Positions 28,874-37,222 of a DNA stretch of 64,000 nucleotides are shown in pieces (position 1 is the stretch's first letter; each line of letters starts with the position of its first letter). Source of the DNA: Gemmataceae bacterium (GTDB lineage Bacteria > Planctomycetota > Planctomycetia > Gemmatales > Gemmataceae); NCBI GenBank assembly GCA_009692065.1, contig SHZY01000003.1, positions 1-64,000 of the forward strand. The letters are read 5' to 3'. Both the position numbers and the translations under genes were made by a program. The notes beneath the pieces were generated by a model that worked only from the letters and a program-made list of their open reading frames with translations, was not told the DNA's origin and ran no database searches.

Positions 28874-28917
28874 CTTCGTTTAGCGCCCGCATGGCGCCGC
28901 GCGGGCGCTAAACGAAG
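28874..28917. repeat. Perfect 17-bp inverted repeat CTTCGTTTAGCGCCCGC...GCGGGCGCTAAACGAAG
   Basis: Exact reverse complements, 5 nt after the stop at 28869. Confidence 0.95.
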
Positions 28918-28930
28918 ACCGGAGAACCTC

Positions 28931-29773
28931 ATGTTCACGATCAGCGCCTTCGCCGACGAAATCGATCCCGATCCGCTCAAGCAGATCGACATCCTGAAAT
29001 CGTGCAACGTTGGCCACATCGAGTTCCGCTCGATTCTCGGCACCAACGTGCTCAGCCTGACCGATCTGCAAATCCAGGAGTTCAAGTCGCTCCTGGACAA
29101 GCACGGCTTCAAGCTCAGCGCTATTGGTTCCCCGATCGGCAAGATCAAGATCGACGAGCCGTTCGAGCCGCACCTGGCGAAATTCAGACGTGCCATCGAT
29201 CTGTGCGGCGTCTTCGGCACGAAAAACATCCGCATCTTCAGCTATTACCCGCCCGATAACTTCGACGGCAACTGGACTAAATGGCGCCCGGAAATCATGA
29301 ACCGCATGACGCAGAAGTGCGAACTGGCAGCCAAGGCCGGCGTGCGGCTGATCCATGAGAACGAACACAGCATCTACGGCGATTCGCCGGAGCGCGTCGC
29401 CGATCTGATGGCAACCTTGCGCAAATCGTTCAGCGCGGAGGTGGTCGGCGCCGTCCACGATCCGGCCAACTTCGTTTTCTGTGGCTACGACCCGTGGCAA
29501 GGCTGGCTGGCGTCGAAGCCGTGGCTGGTGCATTTCCACATCAAGGATTGGATTGCCGACGCCAAGCATGGCAGCCTCGCCGGCGAAGGGCAGGGCCGCA
29601 TTCCTGAAGTGATTGCCGACGCCGTCAAGATGGGCTACGCCGGCTTCGCGACGATGGAGCCGCACTTGCTCGGCGGCGGCCCGACCGGCGGCGTCACGGG
29701 GCCGGAGTTGTTTCCGAAAGCGGTGGCGGCGTTCAAGGCGATTCTCGATAAAGCCTGCGCGAAGTATCAATGA
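28931..29773 (+). CDS. Sugar phosphate isomerase/epimerase (TIM barrel)
   Basis: FTISAFADEIDPDPLKQIDILKSCNVGHIEFRSI...NEHSIYGDSPERVADLM...VHFHIKDW...GYAGFATMEPHL. Confidence 0.88.
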   Translation: MFTISAFADEIDPDPLKQIDILKSCNVGHIEFRSILGTNVLSLTDLQIQEFKSLLDKHGFKLSAIGSPIGKIKIDEPFEPHLAKFRRAIDLCGVFGTKNIRIFSYYPPDNFDGNWTKWRPEIMNRMTQKCELAAKAGVRLIHENEHSIYGDSPERVADLMATLRKSFSAEVVGAVHDPANFVFCGYDPWQGWLASKPWLVHFHIKDWIADAKHGSLAGEGQGRIPEVIADAVKMGYAGFATMEPHLLGGGPTGGVTGPELFPKAVAAFKAILDKACAKYQ

Positions 29774-29780
29774 ACCGGCA

Positions 29781-29855
29781 AGCCGAGGGCCGTGAGGCCC
29801 CGGTTTGCGGACCCTCTCGCCGTGGCAATCAACCGGGGCCTTACGGCCCTCGGCT
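29781..29855. repeat. 25-bp inverted repeat at the 28931/29875 gene junction
   Basis: agccgagggccgtgaggccccggtt / aaccggggccttacggccctcggct, one mismatch. Confidence 0.93.
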
Positions 29856-29874
29856 CGCCAAGCTCGCCGAACCA

Positions 29875-31347
29875 ATGACCCTCCAGCAAATTCACCTGCG
29901 CATCAACGACGCCGCCACCGGCCAGCCGACGCCCGTGCGTTTGCGCATCACCGACGCCGCCGGAACCTACTACGCTCCGTATGGCCGACTGACCGACTTC
30001 GCGACCGGCGTCAATCAAGACGTCGGCGGCAACGTCCAGATCGGCGCCAAGAAATGGGCGTACATCGACGGCACCTGCGAAATCCTATTGCCGCCGGACA
30101 CGCTGCATATCGAAATCGCGAAAGGCCCCGAGTACAAGCCGATTGACGAGGACGTCACGCTCCTTGCCGGCAAGATGTCCATGCGTTTCACGATCGAACG
30201 CTGGAGCGACGTCCGCAAGCAAGGCTGGAATTCGGGCGATACGCGCGTGCATTTCATGTCGCCGGACGCGGCGCTCTTGGAGGGGCAGGCGGAGGATGTG
30301 GCGGTGGTGAATTTGCTGGCAGCAGAGACCGACGATCGGGCAATCCCCAACATTCTTTCCTTCAGCGGCCAATCGTTTGCTCGCTCGGTGCCAACCTGTG
30401 GCGTCGCCGTGAATACGTTCAACGATTCGTCTTACGTGGGCAGGCTCGCTTTGCTGCACTGCCATCGCATTGTCTACCCGCTGAGCTGGCGCAGCGCGGA
30501 ATGCGATACCGAGTGGACGTTGGCCGACTGGTGTGATCAATGCCATCGCAAGAAAGGGTTGGTCATTTGGGCCTGCCCGCGAGGCTCCTTGACGGCCGAC
30601 TGTGACTATGGCGAACCGTTGGCCGACCTGGTCCTCGGCAAAATTGATGCCTTCGAAATATCCCCCGACGACGCCGGTCCTCATAGTGCCTTGGCCGACT
30701 ATTTACAACTTTGTGACGCCGGTCTAATCGTCCCGCTGGTCGGGGCGAGCGTCAAGAGCAGTAACCATTCCGAGCTCGGGGTCATGCGGACCTACGCGTA
30801 CATTCCTCCGGGCCAGGACTGTACCTATTCCAATTGGATTCAGGCGGTGCGGGACGGCCGAACCTTCATCAGTAATGGCCCGGTCCTGCAATGGACGATC
30901 GACGGCGCTGTGATTGGCGCAAGGTTGGTCGTGTCGCCAGAAGGCAAGACTGTGCAAATCCGCGCTGGTGCGGAAAGCTTGCTTCCATTTGACCACCTTG
31001 AGTTGCTGTGGAATGGCCAGATTCTTGCAACGGCCGCGCCGACTGGACGATCACCTTATCGCGTTGAGCTAGAGCATGAATTGGTGGTGCGAGCGAGCGG
31101 TTGGCTGGCGGCTCGCTGCACGACCGACCGAACGCACGGAACCGACTCCTTGCCGCTCGCGCACACTTCCGCCGTCGAGGTGTGTGTCAGCGAATCGCCG
31201 AGGCGGGCCGAGCCGGATGCCGTGAAGCATTTTTTGAGCGAACTCGATGGCATGTTGCGATTTGCAAGCAAGATTCCTCTCGGCGGCCGCTTGCGACGCG
31301 TCGTCGAAGAAGCGCGAACCATCCTCGCAAAAAAACTGTCCCCCTGA
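29875..31347 (+). CDS. CehA/McbA-like metallohydrolase family protein (tentative)
   Basis: LRINDAATGQPTPVRLRITDAAGTYYAPYGR..., GWNSGDTRVHFMSPDAALLEGQAEDVAVVNLLA; true start probably ATG 29875 since the upstream ORF part is palindrome. Confidence 0.65.
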   Translation: MTLQQIHLRINDAATGQPTPVRLRITDAAGTYYAPYGRLTDFATGVNQDVGGNVQIGAKKWAYIDGTCEILLPPDTLHIEIAKGPEYKPIDEDVTLLAGKMSMRFTIERWSDVRKQGWNSGDTRVHFMSPDAALLEGQAEDVAVVNLLAAETDDRAIPNILSFSGQSFARSVPTCGVAVNTFNDSSYVGRLALLHCHRIVYPLSWRSAECDTEWTLADWCDQCHRKKGLVIWACPRGSLTADCDYGEPLADLVLGKIDAFEISPDDAGPHSALADYLQLCDAGLIVPLVGASVKSSNHSELGVMRTYAYIPPGQDCTYSNWIQAVRDGRTFISNGPVLQWTIDGAVIGARLVVSPEGKTVQIRAGAESLLPFDHLELLWNGQILATAAPTGRSPYRVELEHELVVRASGWLAARCTTDRTHGTDSLPLAHTSAVEVCVSESPRRAEPDAVKHFLSELDGMLRFASKIPLGGRLRRVVEEARTILAKKLSP

Positions 31348-31490
31348 CGCCGGTGTGCAGCCTCTCCGCACCTCCCCTCATGCATCGTAACCGATCGCAC
31401 GTCCGGATTCAAAGTCCGTTGCGGCGTTCGAGGGGAGTGTCCGCGTGTGTGTGTGAAACTTGCAAGCGCAAGGCAAGTCATCCTGGCGCA

Positions 31491-31506
31491 TGTTCCACGT
31501 GGAACA
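31491..31506. promoter_or_regulatory. parS-like centromere site (ParB binding)
   Basis: TGTTCCACGTGGAACA, a perfect 16-bp dyad matching the bacterial parS consensus TGTTNCACGTGNAACA. Confidence 0.75.
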
Positions 31507-31522
31507 TTCAGCGAGCTGCGAT

Positions 31523-31551
31523 TTGACAACCTGCGAGATTCGTCGTACTAT
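31523..31551 (+). promoter_or_regulatory. Near-consensus sigma70 promoter for cimA leader
   Basis: TTGACA (31523-31528), 17-nt spacer, TACTAT (31546-31551). Confidence 0.8.
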
Positions 31552-31557
31552 TTCACC

Positions 31558-31662
31558 ATGGCTAATTCAGTCCAGACTCTGATCCCGATCGCCATCAACG
31601 CCGCGCAGGGAGTGCGCGTTGCGGTAGAAGTGCGAGTTACGGTAGAAATCCTCCGGGGCTGA
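31558..31662 (+). CDS. Branched-chain amino-acid leader peptide (attenuator), apparently leaderless
   Basis: MANSVQTLIPIAINAAQGVRVAVEVRVTVEILRG*: 7 Val, 4 Ile, 2 Leu of 34; ATG 6 nt after the -10. Confidence 0.72.
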   Translation: MANSVQTLIPIAINAAQGVRVAVEVRVTVEILRG

Positions 31663-31692
31663 GGCGGCGCGTTCGTTGCCAGCGATATTCAG

Positions 31693-31719
31693 GCCCTGGA
31701 TTGATCTCCAGGGCTTTTT
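31693..31719 (+). terminator. Intrinsic terminator (attenuator) upstream of cimA
   Basis: gccctgga-ttgatc-tccagggc-ttttt: perfect 8-bp stem and U tract, ending 16 nt before the cimA ATG. Confidence 0.85.
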
Positions 31720-31734
31720 GTTTGGACCGATCCC

Positions 31735-33351
31735 ATGACACGCATCCAAATCTACGACACGACGCTGCGCGACGGCAGCCAGGGCGAGGGGATCAACTTC
31801 TCGCTCCAGGACAAGCTGCTCATCACCAGGCGGCTCGACGAGCTCGGCGTCGATTATATCGAGGGGGGCTATCCGCTCTCGAACCCCAAGGATTTCGAGT
31901 ACTTTCAAGAAGTCCGCAAGTTGCCGCTCAAGCATGCCAAGGTCGCCGCCTTCGGCATGACACGCCGCAAGAACTGCGATCCAGCGGCCGACGTGTGCCT
32001 GAAAGCGATCATCGATTCGCATGCGGCCGTCATCACCATCGTCGGCAAGACGTGGGACATGCACGTCACCGAGGTGCTCGGCGCGACGCTCGACGAGAAC
32101 CTGCGCATGATTGCCGATTCCGTGCGCTACTGCAAATCGCAGCCGCACGTCGAGGAGGTGCTGTACGATGCGGAGCATTTCTTCGACGGCTTCAAGGCGA
32201 ATCCGCAGTACGCGTTCAAGACCTTGCAAGCGGCCCTCGACGGGGGCGCCCAAATGTTGATCCTGTGCGACACCAATGGCGGCATCTTGCCCGAAGACAT
32301 CGCGGCAGGCGTCAACAAGGTGAAGCAAGCGTTGCCAGGCATCGCGCTCGGCATTCATTGCCACAACGACTCGGATGTTGCCACTGCGAATTCGCTGGCC
32401 GCCGTCTACCAGGGGGCAACTCAGGTGCAGGGCACGATCAACGGCATCGGCGAACGCTGCGGCAATGCGGACCTCGTTTGCATCATCGCGAACCTGACAC
32501 TCAAGCGAGGCTACGAAATGCTGCGTCCCGGAAGTCTGCCGCACCTGACCGAGCTGTCGCGCTATGTATACGAGATTGCGAACATGAATTTTCGCAATGG
32601 CCAGCCCTTCGTCGGCACGAGCGCCTTCGCTCACAAGGGGGGCATGCATGCTCACGGCGTCGCGCGTGTGTCGGCCAGCTACGAACACATCGATCCGGCA
32701 CTCGTCGGCAATGAACGCCGCATCTTGATCAGCGAATTGTCAGGCCAGGCGAACATTCTGGTGAAGACCGCCAAGTACGCGATCGACAACAACAAGGAAC
32801 TCGGCGTCAAGCTGCGAGACATGGTGCAGGACCTGGAGAACCAGGGCTACGAGTTCGAGGCCGCCGAGGCGTCGTTCGACATTCTCGTCAAAAAGGCGCT
32901 CGGCGTCTATCGGCCCAAGTTCGAAAGGCTCAGCTATCACGTCAACGTCGAAATGCCGACGAGCGGCGCCTTGACGACGGAAGCAACCGTGAAAGTGCGG
33001 ATCGGCAATTCTGTCCAGCACACGGTTGCCGAAGGCGACGGCCCCGTCAATGCACTCGACAGTGCGCTCCGCAAGGCGATGCAGCAAGCGTATCCACGGT
33101 TGGCCGAGATGCAGCTTGTCGATTACAAGGTGCGCGTCGTCAATTCACGCGCTGGCACGGCGGCACGGGTGCGCGTCGTTATCGAATCACGCGATCACAC
33201 TGATGTCTGGGGCACCGTCGGTGTCAGTGAAAACGTCATCGAAGCAAGCTGGCTGGCGTTGGCCGACAGCTTTGAGTACAAATTGTTCAAGGACGAAGAA
33301 AATGCGAATCACGAAAACACGAAAGTACGAAAACACGAAAAAGAAGATTGA
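31735..33351 (+). CDS. cimA: (R)-citramalate synthase
   Basis: IQIYDTTLRDGSQGEGINFSLQDKLLITRRLDELGVDYIEGGYPLSNPKDFEYF...GIHCHNDSDVATANSLAAVYQGATQVQGTINGIGERCGNADL. Confidence 0.93.
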   Translation: MTRIQIYDTTLRDGSQGEGINFSLQDKLLITRRLDELGVDYIEGGYPLSNPKDFEYFQEVRKLPLKHAKVAAFGMTRRKNCDPAADVCLKAIIDSHAAVITIVGKTWDMHVTEVLGATLDENLRMIADSVRYCKSQPHVEEVLYDAEHFFDGFKANPQYAFKTLQAALDGGAQMLILCDTNGGILPEDIAAGVNKVKQALPGIALGIHCHNDSDVATANSLAAVYQGATQVQGTINGIGERCGNADLVCIIANLTLKRGYEMLRPGSLPHLTELSRYVYEIANMNFRNGQPFVGTSAFAHKGGMHAHGVARVSASYEHIDPALVGNERRILISELSGQANILVKTAKYAIDNNKELGVKLRDMVQDLENQGYEFEAAEASFDILVKKALGVYRPKFERLSYHVNVEMPTSGALTTEATVKVRIGNSVQHTVAEGDGPVNALDSALRKAMQQAYPRLAEMQLVDYKVRVVNSRAGTAARVRVVIESRDHTDVWGTVGVSENVIEASWLALADSFEYKLFKDEENANHENTKVRKHEKED

Positions 33352-33405
33352 ACGTAGATGCGATTGGTGATTTTCGTGGTTTCGTACTTTCGTGTTTTCG
33401 TGATT
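33307..33405. repeat. 35-bp inverted repeat overlapping the cimA 3' end
   Basis: aatcacgaaaacacgaaagtacgaaaacacgaaaa / ttttcgtggtttcgtactttcgtgttttcgtgatt, one mismatch. Confidence 0.95.
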
Positions 33406-33422
33406 TGTATTTGGAGTTTACG

Positions 33423-36400
33423 ATGGAACTCGCCAAGGCCTACAACCCGCAGGAAGCGCAGGAGAAATGGCTCAAGTTCTGGAACGAGCAGGGTTACTTC
33501 CACTCGCGGCCCGATTCGCGCAAACCCTACACCATCGTCATTCCGCCGCCGAACGTGACTGGCGCCCTGCACATGGGGCACGCTCTCAATAACACACTGC
33601 AAGACGTGCTCATCCGCTGGCGACGCATGCAAGACTACAACGCCCTGTGGATGCCCGGCACTGATCACGCCGGCATCGCCACCCAGGCCGTGGTCGAACG
33701 GCTCATCATGCAGCAAGAAAAGAAGACTCGCCACGACATCGGCCGCGACAGACTGGTGAAACGCATCTGGGAGTGGAAGGACAAGTACGAAGCTCGCATC
33801 CTCGGCCAACTCCGGCAGCTCGGCGCAAGCTGTGACTGGGAGCGCACGCGATTCACGCTCGACCCGATCTGCGCCCGCGCCGTGCGCGAGACGTTCTTCA
33901 AGATGTTCAAGGACGGCCTGATCTTCCGCGGCAAACGCCTGGTGAACTGGGATACGCACCTGCAAACCTCCGTGGCAGACGACGAGACATACACCGAGGA
34001 CATCAAGGGCGGCTTCTGGACCTTCAAATACCAAGTGAAGCCCGATGGCGAGCAACGCGAGCCGTCGGAATATATTTCATTCAGCACAACCCGCCCCGAA
34101 ACCATGCTCGGCGACACCGCTATCTGCGTGCATCCGTCCGACGAGCGCTACAAGCACCTCATCGGCAAGTCGGTGACGATCCCGCTCGTGAACCGCGATA
34201 TTCCGATCATCGCCGACGGCTTGCTCGCCGACCCGACGCTCGGCACCGGCTGCGTGAAGGTGACGCCGGCCCACGATCCGAACGATTACGCCTGCTACCA
34301 GCGCAATCCGCAGATCGGCATCATCAACATCCTCAACCCCGACGGCACCATCAACGAGAACGGCGGCAAGTACCAGGGAATGGATCGCTACAAAGCGCGC
34401 GAAGCCGTGGTCGCCGACATGGAGGCGCTCGGCCTGTTCGAGGGCCGCGAGGATCGCATAATCCCGATGAAGTATAGCGACCGCTCGAAGACGCCGATCG
34501 AGCCGTACCTGTCGGACCAGTGGTTCGTGAAGATGGGTGATCCGCCGGCGAGCCTCCCGCGTGAGCGGGGGGAGGAAGCCGCCAAAACTCCCCCCGCTGA
34601 CGCGGGAGGCTCGCCAAAAGCTGGATTGGCGCGCATGGCAATGGAAGCCGTGGAGAACGGCCACGTGAAGTTCTTCCCGGAGCGTTACGCCAACTCGTAT
34701 CTCGATTGGCTCGCGGAAAAACGCGACTGGTGCATCAGCCGGCAACTCTGGTGGGGGCATCGCATTCCGGTGTGGAAGCTCTCGGAAGACGCCTTATTTC
34801 CTTTAGGACAGTCTCTCGGCGACCGCTTGAGTATCCTTGCAAGCTGGATTGCCGAAGGTCGTGTCGCTGCAAGTTGGGGGGGTACTCCGCTCAGGGTGAC
34901 GGATGATGCTTGGAGCCTTTTGATCGACGTCGCCTTCTCCGACGATGCAGAATTCGTGATTTGCGTCCGCGATTCAGAAGACAAAGAACTCATTGAACTT
35001 CTCGAATCTGCTGGCTTCGTGCAAGACCCCGACGTCCTCGACACCTGGTTTAGCTCCATGCTCTGGCCGCACTCGACGCTCGGTTGGCCGGAACCGACGG
35101 AGGAGTTGAAGTACTACTACCCGACCAGCGTGCTCGTGACGAGCCGCGATATCATCACACTGTGGGTGGCGCGCATGGTGATTGCGGGGTTGTACAACCT
35201 CCAGCAGGTGCCGTTCCATCAGGTGTACATTACCGTCAAGCTGATGGACGGCTTCGGCGAGACGATGTCGAAGTCGAAGGGCAACGGCGTCGATCCGCTC
35301 GACATCATCGAGCGCTACGGGGCCGACGCGCTGCGTTTCCTCGTCATGCAGATTTCGACGGAGACGCAGGACGCGCGGCTGCCGGTGGCGAATGCGTGCC
35401 CGCATTGCGATGCGCTGGTGCCGGTGAAGCAAGAGCACATGTATATGCGGACGAAGAAGCTGGCGTGCCCGAACTGCAAGCAGCCGTTTCGTCCCGGCGG
35501 ACCGTGGCCGAGCGATGATCCCGAGCTCAAGACGGCCAAGCAGGCGTCGGAGCGGTTCGAGATTGGCCGCAACTTCGCGAACAAAATCTGGAACGCGGCT
35601 CGCTTCATCCTGATGAACCTCGACGGCTACACGCCGCACGCCATCAAGCGTGAGGAATTGACGTTGGAGGACCGCTGGATCTTGAGCCGGCTGGCGGCTA
35701 CGACGCAAGCAGTGACGGAGCAGCTTGAAGGGTATCGCTTCAGCGACGCGGCACGATCTCTTTACGACTTCGTGTGGTCGGAGTTTTGCGATTGGTATTT
35801 GGAGATGACCAAGGGCCGGTTGCGTGCGGACGATCGCGAGACGGTACAGCGTGTCCTCATCGGCGTACTCGATGCCATCGTGCGGCTCGTGCATCCGGTG
35901 ATGCCTTTTGTCGCGGAGTCGATCTGGAGTGCTCTCAACGAGGTGGCATTCGAGCGTGGCTTGCCGAATCCCGAGCCGGCGACGGAAAGCGTGATGATCG
36001 CGCCGTGGCCCGAGTTTCCTTCCGATTGGCGTGACGCTGGCATAGAAACGAGCATTGTCCGCATGCAGGAGCTGGTGCGTTCAGTCCGCGAGGTGCGCAA
36101 TCGCTATAACATCGAGCCGAAGACGCCGCTCGATGCGTTTGTGAAGTGCGGCGAGTCGGTGGCGGGCGATTTTCGCACGCTGGCCCCGTTTATCACGCTA
36201 CTGGGCGGCATCGGCACGCTCGACTGCGGCTTGGCGGTGGCCAAGCCGTCGCAAGCCGCCAGCCACGTGACGCCGGAGTTCGAGGTTTACGTATCGCTCG
36301 CGGGCCTCATCGACCCGGTGGCCGAGACGAAGCGGCTCGAAAAACAGCTTGCGGACAAGCGCAAGGCGTTGCAAAGCGCTCATGCGAAATCGGAGAACCC

Positions 36401-36518
36401 GAATTTCGTGAAGAACGCGCCGCCGGAAATCGTGCAGCAACTGCGTGATCAGATTGCCGATTTGCAGAAGCAGATCGAGACGATTGAAGGGAATATCAAG
36501 GATTTGCAGCAGACTTAA
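33423..36518 (+). CDS. valS: Valyl-tRNA synthetase
   Basis: PPPNVTGALHMGHALNNTLQDVLIRW, GTDHAGIATQ, TRPETMLGDTAICVHP, DVLDTWFSSMLWP, MSKSKGNGVDPLD; start at ATG 33423. Confidence 0.97.
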   Translation: MELAKAYNPQEAQEKWLKFWNEQGYFHSRPDSRKPYTIVIPPPNVTGALHMGHALNNTLQDVLIRWRRMQDYNALWMPGTDHAGIATQAVVERLIMQQEKKTRHDIGRDRLVKRIWEWKDKYEARILGQLRQLGASCDWERTRFTLDPICARAVRETFFKMFKDGLIFRGKRLVNWDTHLQTSVADDETYTEDIKGGFWTFKYQVKPDGEQREPSEYISFSTTRPETMLGDTAICVHPSDERYKHLIGKSVTIPLVNRDIPIIADGLLADPTLGTGCVKVTPAHDPNDYACYQRNPQIGIINILNPDGTINENGGKYQGMDRYKAREAVVADMEALGLFEGREDRIIPMKYSDRSKTPIEPYLSDQWFVKMGDPPASLPRERGEEAAKTPPADAGGSPKAGLARMAMEAVENGHVKFFPERYANSYLDWLAEKRDWCISRQLWWGHRIPVWKLSEDALFPLGQSLGDRLSILASWIAEGRVAASWGGTPLRVTDDAWSLLIDVAFSDDAEFVICVRDSEDKELIELLESAGFVQDPDVLDTWFSSMLWPHSTLGWPEPTEELKYYYPTSVLVTSRDIITLWVARMVIAGLYNLQQVPFHQVYITVKLMDGFGETMSKSKGNGVDPLDIIERYGADALRFLVMQISTETQDARLPVANACPHCDALVPVKQEHMYMRTKKLACPNCKQPFRPGGPWPSDDPELKTAKQASERFEIGRNFANKIWNAARFILMNLDGYTPHAIKREELTLEDRWILSRLAATTQAVTEQLEGYRFSDAARSLYDFVWSEFCDWYLEMTKGRLRADDRETVQRVLIGVLDAIVRLVHPVMPFVAESIWSALNEVAFERGLPNPEPATESVMIAPWPEFPSDWRDAGIETSIVRMQELVRSVREVRNRYNIEPKTPLDAFVKCGESVAGDFRTLAPFITLLGGIGTLDCGLAVAKPSQAASHVTPEFEVYVSLAGLIDPVAETKRLEKQLADKRKALQSAHAKSENPNFVKNAPPEIVQQLRDQIADLQKQIETIEGNIKDLQQT
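34547..34615. repeat. 69-bp palindromic element inside valS
   Basis: ggcgagcctcccgcgtgagcggggggag (34547-34574) / ctccccccgctgacgcgggaggctcgcc (34588-34615), 28-bp arms with one mismatch, 13-nt loop. Confidence 0.95.
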
Positions 36519-37191
36519 TGTACTTGGATACGGAGCGACAAGGCATGTCTATGCCGACGGACAATCCGGATTCGATGCCTATACCGACGAACTCACGTGC
36601 AACATGGGGGTTCGGACTGGCTATCGTCGCGGTCTTGCTCGCATTACTGACGCTGCAAATCAATCGCGCAGTCCGAAATGAACAGGCCAGCTCCTTCGGC
36701 GGATATGTTTTGGTCATGGTATACGTTGTTCCAGGAGGCATGCTGCTTTCCATTCTAGTGGCATCTGCCTCGCTGATCGTCGGAAGGCTTCGCTGGTTCG
36801 TAGTTCTGGGCGTGGCAGTTTCATTCGTGTTCCAGGGGTTGTCACTGGCGTTTTTTTTTTCTGGCCCACAGACCAAACCCTCATTGACGCGGCACTCAAG
36901 GGCGATCTCGAATCCTCGCGCTGGAGCTTGCGACTCGGCGTCAATCCGAACGCATGTACTCATTGGGGCTGGGATCGCCCACGCAATCGTGGCGAAACGG
37001 TCCTTGTCATTGCCGCAAAAGGAGGTGATCTTGCCCTGACGCGACTTCTGGTTGAATACGTGGCAAATGTGAACCTGGCAGACGGACATCGGAATTACCC
37101 GATCTTGGCCGCCAGTGATTCTGGCAATCGTGAGTTGATTGAATTCCTGTTTGCGCGCGGAGCCGATCCGAAGGTGCGCGGCCCCGAGTGA
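36518..37191 (+). pseudogene. Membrane-anchored ankyrin-repeat protein interrupted by a frameshift at T10
   Basis: TM segment in the 36518 frame; ankyrin repeats (WPTDQTLIDAALKGDLESSRWSLRLGVNPNA...GETVLVIAAKGGDLALTRLLVEYVANVNLADG) continue in the -1 frame after T10 at 36851-36860. Confidence 0.6.
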
Positions 37192-37222
37192 GACCATCCG
37201 TCGAATCGCGAGGACCCAGACC

